This document shows, in pieces, positions 11,857 through 27,000 of a stretch of 64,000 bases of DNA. A program made the translations under genes and the position numbers. The notes below the pieces were generated by a model. The model worked only from the letters and a program-made list of their open reading frames with translations. It ran no database searches and was not told where the DNA came from. The stretch's first letter is position 1. The number at the start of each line of letters is the position of its first letter. Origin of the DNA: Panagrolaimus kolymaensis (taxonomy: Eukaryota; Nematoda; Chromadorea; Rhabditida; Panagrolaimidae); the NCBI GenBank assembly GCA_028622995.1, contig JAJQJQ010000018.1, forward strand, positions 4,154,001-4,218,000. The letters run 5' to 3'.

Positions 11857-12893
11857 TCACTTGCGACCAAAACGAAGATATTCGTGCTTTCTTTTTCCAA
11901 ATCTTAAATATTCATGCTTTCTTTTACCAAATCGAAGATATTCATGCTTGCGTTTTTCTCTTGCATCTGGTGCAACATTTGCTGTTTCACCTTCATTAAC
12001 TAATCCTGCAACAAAATTTATTTATTATTAAACTTACGGTTGGTTGGTTAAAAATGTTTTCTAACCTTGATTAACCATAAGTCGATCTAAACCTTCAGTA
12101 ACTAAAACTCCAAGTTGTGCAAGAAGGGATGAACTTTCATAAAGTTGACATAATAATAGGCGTTCATCACTTTCTGAAGAAGATGATGCAAGAATCTATA
12201 AAAAAAACATATGAAGTTTATCAACTAAAAAGTGTTCATGAATGGCGGAGGATGGGAATGCAAAAAAAAAATTTTCCTCTTTCTTTTCATTCTTAAGAAG
12301 ACGCAAGTAATTACAACATGCATACCATTATCAAATCCCCTGTTAATACCGCCTAACTTTTTTTTAGCGATGAGCTAGCTGCCTGTTGTTTAAGGTCAAA
12401 GAAAAAGGTTTTATTTTTTCTTGAACGTAAATTCTTAATTAGTCCATTTGCTTGCAAAAAATGGTGCCGGTACTTTAAAAAAACATATTTTTTAAATTCA
12501 TTGGTACTTTTTTGCAAATGACTAAAAAACAATTGGAAGAAGAAGGTTCAAGAGTTTTTAATCATGCTTGTAGTCGACCAGTCTCCTACTTTGGTGACAT
12601 AATAAAACAAAAAATAAAAAAGAGAGTGCATAAAAAGTTTTAAATTTCATCGAAAACTCTAGTCTAACAACTCCCAGTCAAAAAAGGTCAAATTCAGTCT
12701 AAAAGACCAATGATGGCCTCATAAAAAAATTCGTATAGTTTGGTCATCGAAATAAAGAAGGCCTTACCTGATTACAACTTTGAGAAACAGCGGATTGAGC
12801 TGCTGCAGTGGCACTGGTGGAAAGGGCAATAGTAATAAGTAAAAAAATACCGAGACACATTTGAGAATTGGGAGAAAAGTGTGCGAGGCTCAT
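11857..12893 (-). CDS. flp-14: FMRFamide-like neuropeptide precursor, FLP-14 type (KHEYLRFamide x3)
   Basis: Three minus-strand exons (12893-12768, 12195-12066, 12005-11857) give a 134-residue prepropeptide. The N-terminus has a hydrophobic signal segment ([18 protein letters not shown], about residues 13-30). A spacer with two cysteines follows. The end carries three identical copies of KHEYLRFG, each preceded by the dibasic site KR, with the last ending GRK. KHEYLRF-amide is the known product of C. elegans flp-14, which carries several identical copies. The glycine after each Phe is the amide donor. Prohormone convertase, carboxypeptidase and amidating enzymes would release three copies of one RFamide acting on G-protein coupled receptors. 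Intron 1 is long (571 bases). The peptide sequence makes the identification strong. Confidence 0.95.
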
Positions 12894-15073
12894 GACTGAC
12901 TGGTTACTAAAAAAAGAACCGAAGTGAGCAATAATGAAACAAAATGAGATGAATCCTTTAACTTAAAAAGGAAAAAAATAAAAGTATTACTGCCACCCAA
13001 TGGCGTTCTTTAGATCTCTCTATCTACTATAACAGGAGAGATATTTAAAAAAAGTAGGCGGGCATTTAAAGGCGGTACTCAATTCCTCAAAAAACAAAAC
13101 AAAAAAGAGTATTTTTTTTAAAACAAATTTCTTTGAATGACAAAAAGAAAGAGAAAGGCTAACAAGTTATTTTGTCAATGGCTTCTCTTCCATCATGACA
13201 TAAATGCATTTTTTCTTTTAGTTAGTTAGGCTTAAAAGGCGGAGCAGAAAAAGTAAAAAATAACTAACCCCGTCTCTTAATGAAAATAGAAGAGTCATAC
13301 ATTTAAAAAGTTTTTGTTTGGCATTTTTTTTGGTAGACGAAAAAATTTCCCGGAGTTAATATAAACTTCATGTCAAAGAGCAATTAATTTAGGAAATGAG
13401 TGACGCCTACAATAAAACAAAGAGAAAAAATGTTTTATACAAAAAAAATTTTGATGAAGCGTATCCGCCAAGTTAGTTAGTTAGAAACTTGATTACAAAG
13501 AGCTTGTATGTTAACGTCATAATCATGTATGAGGGTCAATAATAAAGTTAGATTCTTCTTTTACGCACATTGACAATTCAATTAAATTAACACTTTTATA
13601 CCACAAAAGCAATGGAATATTGAACCTTGGGAAAGAACATATATTGGTTAAATTACATTAGTTTGCTATCTTAGCTAATGTTTAGAAAAATCGAATTAAA
13701 ATTTGTATGAATTAATTATTTGCAAATTATTTTTGTTCAAAGATTGTGCGTTTAATATTTTTTTTGGTAATAAATTTATCAAAATATTTATTTTGAATAT
13801 TAAAAATTTTTACTAAAAAAACATTTATTATTTGTTTCTATTTTCTGTGCCTCGATTGTGGTTTTATTTCTTGTTTTACATGACATTTTGTTACTATTAT
13901 TCGTAAAATTAAAACGAGAGATAAATAGATGATAATCATTCAAACTTCTTTATTGAAAAAAAAAGTTAACTCAAGCTTGACGAACTACTTTATTTATTCG
14001 TCTCGTCATTAGTCAAAAAAATTTTGTTAAGAGTTCTGAAAAAACATTTCATTTCTCGATTCTTTGTAAAGTCATCAGAATTGGCCGCCATCAACATCAT
14101 TTAAAAAAAATTGAAGCAAGTTATTTGTTAGTTTTTCGTGGATTATGGGATAGAAAGTATTTTGAAGAAAAACTTTATTTCCTCTCAAGGGATTTTCAAT
14201 TAAACATTTTCTCCTGTTTTTTGTTTAGCAAAAAAATTCTTTACGTTTTTTTGGGTTTAATAAAATTAAATACTACGAATGAAAGTTTAAGAAAGCTGCA
14301 AACCCCAATGTTCTCGAATCGAACATCTAATTTATAAACTTTTTGTTGCAAGAAAATTAGACATCCATCCACTTTTTAAAATTCTGCATTTAAGAGGCAA
14401 TAAAAATATGAAGAAATATGTTTGCGGGGTATGGTGGTAATAGCGAGCTATCGGCTCATTTATTTTAATTTTCTTTTTCTTCTTTTTTGGCTTTAGTAAT
14501 AAAATAAATGGATATCTATCTTGTATAAAAAGAAGTCAGTCAAAAATTTGTCAATATTGCAATGATAAAAAATAGAAAGAAATTTATTCACCGAATCTGT
14601 ACATAGCATCATAAACACGCAGAATCTTTGAAAATAATAGAAGATTATATAGGAAAATTTAAAAAAATTAAATGGAGCAAAAAAAGTTTATAAAAAATAG
14701 CAAAAAGTGAAATGAAAAAAAGAAAAGAAAAAACTATTGTCATTTGAGGCAAAAGTCGAAGATACTCCACTGTAAAATAAATGAAGAATTCGATAAGGCA
14801 AGAAGACGACAAAAGGAAGAAGGCCTTTTACGGCAAGATAGATGATTTTTGGGCAGCCCATAGTTTTAATTGGCACTTTTTTGAGGAAAAAATACTATAT
14901 AAAAAATAATAAAATTTCATTTTACAATAATAATGAAGAAGCCGAAGGAAGACCCGCAAAAAACAAATAAAAAATATACGAAAAAATTAAAAAAGGCTGA
15001 AGCAAGAAAAAGTAAAAAAAATTATGCGGCAGTGAATTTATTTTAAAAAATTTGCAAATTTCGAGGGCATCAT
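12894..15073. other. long noncoding spacer between flp-14 promoter and mua-3 3' end
   Basis: About 2.2 kb of AT-rich DNA without a credible coding frame. The part next to 12894 must contain the flp-14 promoter. The part near 15037-15042 contains a minus-strand AATAAA that could end the mua-3 transcript. No repeats or RNA genes recognised. Confidence 0.4.
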
Positions 15074-18000
15074 TTATTTATTGTATGTTTCAGTGCTGCT
15101 CTTTTTAGTTGTTATTTCATTTTTATAATGTTCATAGCCTTGGCTTGGATCAATGTCGCGGGAATTTTTGACCAAAACATGCTTGTCATAAACTCCATCA
15201 TCTTCAGTGGAATAGCTGTTTACTGATCGATCATCTTGTTCCTAAAATAAATAATATAGCTCCAAATTTTGGGATGAAATTAGCTTACAGAAACGTATCC
15301 AGCATTTTGACGGCTTCCAGAAAATTCACCTGAACGGCCTTGAGAATGTTGCCATTCACGTGTATGTCCGCCATTGGAGAATTCAGCAACACTTTCTCCA
15401 CGTTCTTGTTCATCTGTAGCAGATCTCTCACGCATCGTGGCCTAAAACTTTTATTTGTCACTTATTAAATTTTTATATTTTAATTTTTACGTGATGAGAA
15501 GATGATGAATGAGAAATTCCACCATCAGCTGGAGGATGAACAATGAATTCGGTGGTAGTGGTTGTGCCATCAGCATTTTCAGTTGTAATGGTTCTTGTTT
15601 CAGTTCGAGTTACATCAGTAATAACCCGTCTTTCAACTTCTTCAGCAATTGTGAATTCACTATCACCTGAAGCCAAGGAAGATCCATCATGAAGGCGAGC
15701 TCTTGGAATATGCATATCTTCAAGATAATTGGCTAATGCAAGGGCATCAGCTTCACCATCTCGGCGAGTATCCTTTACTTTAGCCCTTGGAATATTATAT
15801 AAATCACCCGAAGCAGACATTGCACTGAAATCAGCTCCACTATCGCTTGAAGCGGATTGATCCAGAGTTCCGAATGGGAACATGTTTCGGCGATAAGTGA
15901 ATAGAGGTTCACGATAACGTTTGAAGCAATGACATTTTGTGCAAAGATAAAGTAAGCAACAAAGGGTAAGCAATAAGAAGAGAAGGGCCAATAAAATAAG
16001 AAGAATAAGTGGAACACTTGATGCAGCTGCTTCACAATATTCACCAGTATAGCCGTCATGACAGATACAAGTAACATTATTGATTTGAGCGTTATGAACG
16101 CAGTCACCATGAGTATTACAGAGATCGCATAAAAGTGCACCACAAACTCGACCAGGTTCATTTGGATTTCCATCAACATATCCAGTAGGGCAACGGCAAG
16201 TATATCCAACTTTAAGATCGATACATTCAGCCACAGCTGTGCAATTATGTAATCCAAGGGCGCATTCATTTACATCAGTTGAGCGAAGGCAAAGAGTATT
16301 TTCATCCATTCCAATTGCAAGTCTTCTATCGCTTTTACGAATATCAACAAAGCCTCGATTACATTTACATTCAGCTTGTTGTTCCATGTTTACACAAGTT
16401 GAATTCATGGGGCAATAATTAACATCGCTGCAATAATCCAAGACACAAACACTACCAGGAATGGAACCTTCTGGTGCAGCATCAGTAAAGCCAGCTAAAC
16501 ATTCGCATTTGTAAAGATGTTCTAAATCAATACAGCGAGCATTTTCTGAGCAATCATTATCATCAGGATTTTCACATTCATTAAAGTTCTTTGTTGGAAG
16601 ACAATGATGTCCAGGATCAGTGGGATTCAAATCGCGATAACCAGCTCCACATTCGCATCTATATGCATTTGGTCCAAGATCGATGCAAATTCCTTTAGGA
16701 TGGCAATCATTTTTATAGCATGCTTTGAATGGATCGGGTTGATATGGATTCAAATAAAGTCCACTATTTCCAACTTGATAATTATTTCGATCAATAATGT
16801 ATCGAACAAGTGTGTGATAAGCATCGGATGGAATTCGAACTGCACCTTTGCGGAAATGCATGGTTGCATTATAAAGAATACCAGTATCCCAACTTGCATT
16901 AACAACCATTGGATCAAGAATATCATTAACTTCAGCAGTAACAAAAGCATTTTTAAGGACTGTGTGAGGATAACATTCAGCAATACCTTTTTCAAAAGAT
17001 TGAACGTATTCTTTGTTAAGAGAGTCTTGAGGATTTCCAAATGTTTCATTATAAACCAAATTATTATGATTTTTACGGGCAACCCAAAGAGGAAGAGTCC
17101 AAGATTCAACAGGTCTGCATTTATCTTTTGGTGAGGCTCGTTTTTCACCATTTACACATCCACAAATTGAACCAGCAATACAAACTTCTCCAAGTTCCGC
17201 GTTACAAACTTGTCCACCACAAAGATCTCCTCTTGGTTGAGGTTTGTAGCAAGGATCAAGAAGATCAGTATCAGGTGCAACATTCAAACGTCCGCCACCA
17301 ATGGCTCCATTGGAACGTTCAACGGATTTCATGAATTCATCCCATAAATCACAAACATCAACGGGGTTTCCTGAGGGTGAAGTTCCAACTGTGAAATTGA
17401 AAAGTAATCCATCTGGCCATGAGCTGTTAATTGTTTTAGGATGAGTGATGTATGAGACATCAGTGTTGACATAACGTGGCGCATATTTTGTACCAGCAAT
17501 TGCTCGACCAACATCATTTTGGAATTCATTTGTAATTTCAGCATATGCTTCATTTTTATCATTTCCATATTCACTGCTGTAAAATAGAGGTTGTTGTCCA
17601 CGGGAAAGGACACGAACAGCAAGTGGAATTTTATCAATGGGTTGACATTTGTCAGTTGGAGAAGCACGGCCTTCACCAGGGCGGCAACCACAAAGATTTC
17701 CGCCAATACAAACTTCACCACGTTCAATATTACAATAATTATCGACGCCACATGGGATACCATTAGTTCGATTATCACCTTTAATTGGGTGTACGATGGG
17801 GACGTCTTCAATTATGAATTCATTGCAAACATGTCCAGCTTCATCGCGATTTGTGGAAGCATCAAAGAATCCATCTTTGCATGAGCAAATATAACCATCA
17901 TCAGTGTCGTGACAAACAGCGTTTTTATCACATTTGTTTGTTGAAGGGCTATCACATTCATTGAATTTGCAAACACGACCAGGTCTTTCTTTAGGTCCTT

Positions 18001-21000
18001 CATCTCGATATGGGCTCTTGCAATGACAGCTGTAACCACCAGGAAGATCCATACATTCAGCGTGACGATGACAATCATTTAGATTAGGTGATTCACATTC
18101 ATTAATAATGTAATTGCAAACGGTGCCAGGATGAGCTGGATTTTCATCATGATATCCTGAGCGACATTTACATTCATATCCATCTTTTTTATCCATACAA
18201 TCAGCGAATCGACTGCAATTATTAAGCGATGGATTTGCACATTCATCAACTTGTATGAAGCATTTTCTTCCAGGTCGTTTAGAATCTAAGGATTGATCAA
18301 TAGAATTAACAGGGCATCGGCAGGTGTAACCATCTGGCAAATCTTCACAAACAGCTTGTGGATCACAATCATTTAAGCTTCGATCTAAGCATTCATTAAC
18401 TTGAGCAACGCAAATTCGACCAGGGCGGCGATTGTTATCTGGGCTTTGATCAACATAACCATCTCTGCATCGACAAGTATAACCATCGGCATCTTTGGTT
18501 TCACTGCAAATGGCTGCAGGATCGCAATCATTTCGGTTTGAATCTAAGCAAATTGGTTCAGTAAGAACGCAAACACGACCAGGTTTATTTTTAGAATCGG
18601 GTGAACGATCAACATATCCAGGTAAGCATTCACATGTGTATGATGTAGGTCCAGTAGCTCTACATGCGCCAGCAGCATGACAATCATTAAGATTAGGATC
18701 TTGGCAAGGATGACGAGGTGGTGGCGTTGGTGGTGGAGGAGGTTCACATACACGACCTTTAAGAGCAGCGTCTGGCGAACGGTCCAGATATCCTCGAATA
18801 CATTCACAACGATAACCTTTGGGTTCATCATAACATATGGCATTTCGAGAGCAAGTATTGAGTCGGGGGTCTTTACAAGCGTTATTTCGAACGCAAATAC
18901 GACCTTGGGTTCCTTGAGGCGATTGATCAATGTATCCTTGAATACATGTACACTGATATTTATTTCCACCAAGTGGTTCACAAACAGCTGCACTGCTGCA
19001 TTCATGATTGCTAGGACAAACTTCGGGTGTACCACAAACACGTCCAGGTTGAGTGAGAAGGTTTGGTGAACGATCAATATATCCTTCTTTGCATTCACAA
19101 GTATATCCTTCTTCGAGATCTCGGCAATCAGCTTGAGCACTACATGTGTGTCGATTTTCAGCACATTCATCAACAAGTTTAACGCAAACTCGCCCAGATC
19201 GTGTCATTTTATTTGGTGAACGATCAGTGAAGCCCGTTTTACATTCACAAGTAAATGATTGTTCATTATCATGGCACATGGCATTTTGATCACAATCATT
19301 TTTGCCTGTAAGACATTCATTTTCAAAGACAAGACAAACTCTGCCAGGGAAAGCTTGATTGGGTGAAATATCTTTTGAATTTGGTGGGCATGCGCAAGTG
19401 TAAGAATCAACGGTATCGGTGCATTTTGCAGCTTTATCACAATCATTAAGCTTGGGATCAGCACATTCATTAACAATGGGCCGACATGCTCGACCGGGTA
19501 AAGTTGGTGAAGGTGAAACATCCAAATAATTTTGTTGACATTCACATCGATACCCTTCTTCCATATCAAAGCAATTTGCATTTTTATCGCATGAATTAAG
19601 TTCGGGTTTACTGCATTCATTAATCATTTGTTGACAAATTCTACCAGGATTGCCAGTGCTAAGATCTTTGAAGCCTTGATTACATTTGCAATCGTATCCT
19701 TCTTCTTTATCAATACATTGCGCATTTTGGTGGCAATCATTCAAATGGGGGAATTGACATTCATTAACCAAAGCTTGACAATTTCGTCCTGGTTTTCTTG
19801 ATGAAACATCTTTGAAACCTTGACGGCATTCACAAGTATACCCATCTTGTTGATCAATGCACTTGGCACTTGGATGACAATCATTAAGTTGAGGGAATAA
19901 GCATTCATTAATAACATTGCAAGCATTTGTTCGGGGATCGCGGCTATAATTAATGGGGCACGCACATTTTGGTTTTCCATCGATAATTCGGCAAACTTCA
20001 TTGAGTTCAACTTTGCATGAAGTGCTAACATCAACCCTGCACTCATCTGGTGGTGGAGTAGGTCGAGGAACACATTTACGGCCAGGGTGAGTAATGCGAT
20101 TTGGAGATTCATCAAGGAGTTCAGCATGACATTGGCATGTGTATCCTTGTGGTAAATCAAGACAATCAGCATCTCTGTGGCAATCATGTTTGCCTGCTCG
20201 ACATTCATCAACAAGTCCTGGACGACAAACACGACCAGGTCGGCTTTGATCAGGGCTCTCATCAACAAAATCATCTCGACAAATGCATTTGTATGCTTCA
20301 GGTGTATCTTCACAATCGGCATTGGGTGAACAATCATGCATGTTTTTAGTGCATTCATTGATAACTATAATATTAATTTTTTTGCTTTTTTTTTATTCTA
20401 TTTTAAATGCTTCTTACGTGGCAAGCAACGACGGCCAGGTTTATTTTGAGGATTAGGAGAGACATCAATGTAATTACTTGGGCAAGCACAAATGTATGAA
20501 TCTTCTGTATCTGTGCAAATTGCATTGGATGAGCAATCATTTTGTCCAGTGGAACATTCATCGATTACTAAAAAAATATTTAAAATTTTAGTGACGTGAT
20601 GTTTGCAATTATTTTGATCAAAAACTAATAGACATAAAACTTCCTTTATAAATGACTAATTAACTTTTTATTTGCGGTAATGAAAAACATTCATTTTTTA
20701 CTTTCCCGTGGTGCATGCATTTTTTATAATGTCTCACTTAAAAGGGTCAAATCCGTTGTGTTGTTTGTCTCTGTCGTAAAAAAAATGCTGAAGGTAGTGA
20801 AGTTTGAAAATCTGGGTCGTTAAGAATTTAAAAAAATAACGATCTAAGTAAAAAAAAAGATCTATCCAAAAATGGAGAAAAGAAGACAATGTTAAAGCAT
20901 AATCGCGTCAACACCGCAAAAAGGGTGATGATCCGTAAAAAAATTTAAGGAAGAGAAAGTGCATAAAAAGTTTTTTTTGAACTTTAATTAGAAAAAATAA

Positions 21001-24000
21001 TCTAGATAGAAAGAAACTTACATCTTTTACATTTACGTCCAGGGCGATTAACCCGATCAAAGGAAACATCCAAATAGTTAATTGCGCAACGGCATGTGTA
21101 TGAATCAGGCGTATCCTCACAAATTCCACCATCTCTTGCGCAATCATGAGTTCCCATAGCACATTCATTATCGACTAAATTATTTACAAATTTTTAAGGT
21201 TTAAAAAACACTTTTAAAAAAGCTTACGTTTTTTGCATAAACGACCAGGTTTGTCTTGGACATTTGGTGAAATATCAAGGAAGTTTTGACGACAACGGCA
21301 AAGATAACCTTCATCTATATCAGTACAAATTGCACGATCTGGTGAATCACAATCATTGAGGGTTGGATTATCACATTCAGGAATGAGTGGAATACAAACT
21401 CGACCAGGTCGACGAATCGGATCGGGACTTTTATCCCGGAAGTCTGGAGAACAAAGGCAACTAAATTCATTATCTCCACGTTGGACACAACGAGCATTTT
21501 TATCACAATCATTTTTGCCAGCCAAACAAAGGTCGTCGCTTTGAACCTTTTGACAATTGCGGCCCGGATTTCGAAGTTCATCAAGATCTGTGAAGCCATG
21601 TTTGCACATGCATTTGTATGATTCAGCTGTATCAATGCAAATGGCATTTTGATCACATGTATTTAATTCACGTCGAGCACATTCATTGATAAGGTCTTTG
21701 CAAATAATACCGGGAGCATTTTGAGGGTTAGGTGAAAAGTCAATGGAGCCTGCTTTGCAACGACAAACAAATCCTTCAGGAGTATCTGTGCAAATAGCAT
21801 TTGGAGCACAATTATGAGTGCCATCCAAACATTCATTGCGTTCGGCAGTGCAAATTCTTCCAGACCGATTAATGGGATCAGGACTTTCATCAAGATAGCC
21901 ATGAGGACAGACACAAATGTATCCTTCATCGGTATCAATACATTTAGCAGAGCGGTCACAATCATTTTCAGCAGAAAGGCATTCATTTCGCACTAAAAAA
22001 TAATAATTAGATTTTAAAATAAAAAGAAATTAAAAATTAACATACAGCAAACATCTGTAGCTGCATGGCGATGTTCACCAGCAGAACATTGGCAAGTATG
22101 ATAACGGCCTGATGGATGCATTAAACAATGTTCACGTTTACGTTCGTCGCAAGCATTAGCATCATTGGGGTCACATGATCCAGGAATGATACATTTACCG
22201 GTACGTGGATTTTCTACTAAACCAGTAGCACAAATATCATGGGATGGTGAAACTTGTGGCGGTTTTTCTTTGGTGGAAATGCAAATTCCTGAACGCATAT
22301 CTCTAGCATAATCTTCAGGACAAATACAACGGAAGTTTCCAAATGGAGTTGGAGAACAAACTTCAGGATGTGGGCAAGAAGTAAGAACTTGAGGATTGCA
22401 TAAATCTCCTCCACAAACATGAGTAATTGGATGACGTTGGAACATTTTGGGGCATTGACAACGAGGTTGACCATTCACTTCAACGCAAATTTCATTGAGA
22501 GAACGATCACAACCTGTTTGAGTGTTGGGATTGCAAGCTCCAGCGGGTCGAGGTTCAGGTTCAGGAGCGGGACAGGCCATTTTTTGAATAAGTGATCGAA
22601 GACGCATATCCAAATCTTTGAATCGATCAACATAAAACCATCGATGAGGAGAACCAGCAATGGTTTCAAGTTCAGAAGCCAAAACGTGATCAGTAACACC
22701 AATAGCAAAAGTATTGAGTTGTAAATTACGGGCAGATTTAGCTGGTTCAGTTACATTATCTTGACTGCGACCATCGGTAATAACTATGGCAACTCGACTA
22801 ACATCATTTGAAATTGGTCGAGCTCCACGACGTTCAGCAAATCCTTCCATAACCATATGTTGAATGGCAGCTCCAGTTCGAGTTAAACCAGTCAAATATT
22901 GAGTGGATTCAATGGCATTTAAAAGGGAAGTTTTATCTGAGTATTGATTAAGATCAAATTCATGACGAATTTGATCAGAATATTGAATGAGGCCAACCCG
23001 AGTTCGATCAAGTCCAATATCAAATAGTTCAACGAATTCTTTAATAAATCTCAAAACTTCTTGCTTGAAAACATATGAACCAATGGATCCAGAACCATCA
23101 ATAAGGAACATTAAATCAGTTTTTTGTTTTGGGCAAGTTGTTTGTACAGTACATACACGACCTGGAGGCAAGTTTGCGCTTGATGAGACATCAACATAGC
23201 CTGAGAAGCATTGGCAAGAATAACCATCAGGTGTATCAATGCAATCAGCATTATCATCACAAGTATGCGTGGCTCGATCCAAACATTCATTGCTTGCTAA
23301 AAATTTTTTTTTGCATTTTTTACTTATGTTTTTAGAAGATGTGTAAAGCTTGAAGTTTTAGTAGTATCACGATAACTTGAATAATAAAAAAAGGTTCCGT
23401 TTGTTTGCTACTTTTCTCCTTTTCCATTGTAAAAAAAAACTTCTTTTAATTCTTTTTGATTTCTTCATTAAAAAAAGGAAGAAGAAAAATTAGAAAGATG
23501 ATGACTCCGAAAATGCCTAAGGCCATATTTCTTTTTTTTAAATTTCTGTTTGTATTTCTCGTGGTTTTTTTTCTTTGGCTCCACTATCGTGATTTCGGCC
23601 CATTGAGATAAAGAAAGCGATTATTTAAAAAAAGAGCTTACAATTGCTGCATTTACGTCCTGGTAAAAGTCCGGCTGTTGAAGATGTATCAGAAAATCCG
23701 TCACTACAAACGCAAGCATAACCATCTGTGGCGTCAATACATTCAGCAAATGGAGAACAATCATGTGCATTTGTTGCACATTCATTCACCACTAAAAAAA
23801 TGCATAATATTATCCTTGAAAAAAAATTATTAAAAAGGCACTTACATTCTTTACAAAATCGACCTGGCCGAGTTTCTGGATCGGGTGAAAGATCAACATA
23901 ACCAGGGCGGCATTGGCATTTGAATGCATCAAAAACGTTGGCACAAATTGCATTTTTATCACAATCATTTGAGGCATCACATGCTGCTGATAATCGACAA

Positions 24001-27000
24001 CTTCCATCTTGATAGCGGAAAGCATTTTCTCCGCATTCACAAATAAATTGGCCTTTATTTTTTCGATCGCTGCAAATTGCATTATTTCCACATCGGGGAT
24101 CTTTGGGATTGCAAGAATCAAGTTGGGGAGAAACTTTAGGATCATCAATTGGTTTACGAGGTTTGTTACATATGCGACCGGGATAATGAGTGATATTGGG
24201 TGAAGCATCAACGAATCCATGTCGGCAAGTACAAACATAGCCTTCTTTTGCATCTTCACAAATGGCATTTTCTGAGCAATCATTGAGTCTTGTGTCTAAA
24301 CATTCATTGACAGCTTCAACACATTTGCGTCCAGGAAGTCGATTAAAAGCTTCAGAGATATCTGCAAAACCAGGTCGACATCTGCAAGAATATCCTTCTT
24401 CGGTATCCACACAAACTGCATTGGAATCACAATCAACAAGATATTTTTGAGGGGAAGCACATTCATTAACTCGTCGACGACAAAGAATGCCTGTTTTGCC
24501 ATTAGTTGAAATATCAGCAAATCCACTTTTACATTGACAAGTATATCCTTCTGCTGTATCAATACAATCAGCATCAGGTGAACAATCGTTCAGGCGAGAA
24601 TTTTCACATTCATTTCTTGCTAAACAACGGCCATCTGGAAGTCGACTAAATCCTTGAGGACACATGCATTTATAAGTGCTATCAGTGAAGATGCAAACTT
24701 CAGCTTTGGATTTATCACAACTCATTGGATCATTGACATTACATTCAGGAGCTTGTGGAATGTGATCAGCTTTTTTGCAAATTCGACCTGGTCGACTTGG
24801 ATTTGGACTATCATCTCGGAAGCCATCATTGCAACGACAAGTAAAAGCTTCAGCTGTGTCGATGCAAGCGGAATCAGAGGAGCAATCATCCTTGTTTTCT
24901 TTGCATTCATCAACCACAACTCTACAAACTCGACCAGGTGGACGACCATGTTGACGAGAAATATCAACGAATCCTGAACCACATTGGCAGATAGGGCCAG
25001 CAGCTGTTTCACGGCATTCAGCTTCATGGGCGCAATCAACATTAGCGCATTGATTCCCTTAAATTTTTTAATTTAACTTTTGAAGAAATAAAAAGTTAGT
25101 GAATAATACCTTTACGACAATGTCTACCAGGAGCATTTTGTGTATCTGCGCTTACATCAGTCCAACCACTTTTACATCGGCAAGTATAACCTTCAGTGGT
25201 GTCCACACAATCTGCATTTGAATCACATTGATATGTGCCAAGTGAGCATTCATCCACAGCTGTAAAAAAGAAAGGAAGAGCTTAGTATTATTTTTTACAA
25301 TGATTCAACATGGATTAACAAAGAAAGGTTTTTGCGTTTTTTACTTTTTCATTCAAACTTGTTTCATGATTTTGTTATTTATATCTTTTTTATTTTCAAC
25401 AAAAACCTAATTTTTTTAGTTGCTATTTTTTAACTAAAAAACGTATAAAAATGTAATGTCTTTTGAGATCCATTAATAAACAAAAATGTTTTGCCCGTTT
25501 TTTTTTCAAGGTAAAAATCGTGGTTCCGCTGACCTTGTCGGTTGCGAAAAATGGTATACTTTTATTAATGTTTTTAAAAAGTATTTTTGTTGGTTAAAAC
25601 AAAGCAAAAAATATGCATAATTTCTTTTTCGAATATTGCGTTGGTAAGATTTTAAGTTTACAATTTTGAGTTTTAAAAAAATTAGTTACGTTAATTACAA
25701 ACTTTTGGTTTTGTAGAAAAAATGTATTTACTCATATCATTGAAATTTTAGTAATACTTTAAAACAAAAAAGGCGTCAAATAAAAAAAAATTGCGGGAGA
25801 CAACGATAACGTCGTTATTGCTCATTTTCATTTTTGCAATGGCAGGCAGAACGAGTTTGTTCATCAGAATTTGGGTGTGGTGGTAGAAATCGCAGCAGTA
25901 GCACATTAAAGTCTTCAATTTCAATCTGTTTGTTTCAGATTGAAATTTTTTTGTTTGGGCGAGAAAGAAAAGTGAATATTAAAAGCGAGGTGGAGAAGGT
26001 GAGAATTGCGCAAGCAGATGGAGATAGATAAAAAAAGTTGATAAGTTTTTAATAAATAAATCGCTAAACGCAAATTTCCCTTTTCAAGAAATTTTAAAAT
26101 TTTTGAAAAAAAAAAATTAGGTGGTGGCCTTCATACCGGTCAACTGATGTTGCAACCAACCACTACTTTTAGTTATTTTACCTTTGCCGCAAAATAAAAG
26201 AAAAATAAAACGGGAGCTATCAATCTTAGTTTTTTTGGTTAGAAAAAATCATGCATAAAGTAGCAGCAGAAGTATCAGGAAAAGAAGAAAAAGAGAGGAT
26301 GCAATCAATTTAATTTGAAAAAAATGCATTTTCTTACAAAAATAAATTTGCTGGAAATCATTTATGCGGAATACTACTTTTTTATTTGTCATAAAATTAT
26401 GAAAATTTTTCCTTTTATTCGGCGCACTTTTCTTCGTAAACGAAAAAAAAGAAAAGGTGTTGGAAGAAGAAAATGGAATAGAATAAAAAGTAAAAACTAT
26501 AAAGTTTCAAGTAAAATTTTTTTCACGCAATAAAAATTAAAAGAAAACAATCGAAATTTTTAATTGCAAAAAAATGGAAAGTAAAACTTTTGAGAAAAAA
26601 AATCGAAGACTTACATTTTTGACATTTTCGACCTGGAAATCTTTTATCTGGGGATAAATCTGCAAAACCTTTAGGACATCGACATTGAAAATAACCAGGT
26701 TGTTCACTAAAGCATTCAGCAACTTTATCACAATCATGAAGGGAATAATCTTGACATGGGTCATTTCCTAAAATAACAAATGGATGAAATCAAGATAAAA
26801 AAAAGTTAGTTTGTTTAAAAAGAGAAAGGAAGTAAGTAATAAAGAAAAAAAGCTGCTTGTTAACTGCATTAAAAAAATACGATGTAAAAAAAGAATTTAT
26901 TTACCAATTGATTGAACTGAATTGAATGAAATTAAAAGAGCAAATAAGTAGATAAACAAAGTCCTGTGTGGTAATAATAAACGGACCACATCGGCGGCCA

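Noticed and set aside
14306..14330. ctcgaatcgaaca, similar to a tRNA TΨC-loop on the minus strand
   Set aside because: No matching A box, D stem or acceptor stem is found at the right distance, so it is not a tRNA.
15473..20358. Many open frames of 60-210 codons on both strands across the EGF exons
   Set aside because: They are shadows of the real mua-3 frame. Their translations are rich in Leu, Ile, Val and Met from the repeated EGF codons and have no consistent splice signals.
25834..26031. 65-codon plus-strand frame inside a mua-3 intron
   Set aside because: It spans the perfect hairpin and has Ser/Ile low-complexity content without domain, start context or splice partners.
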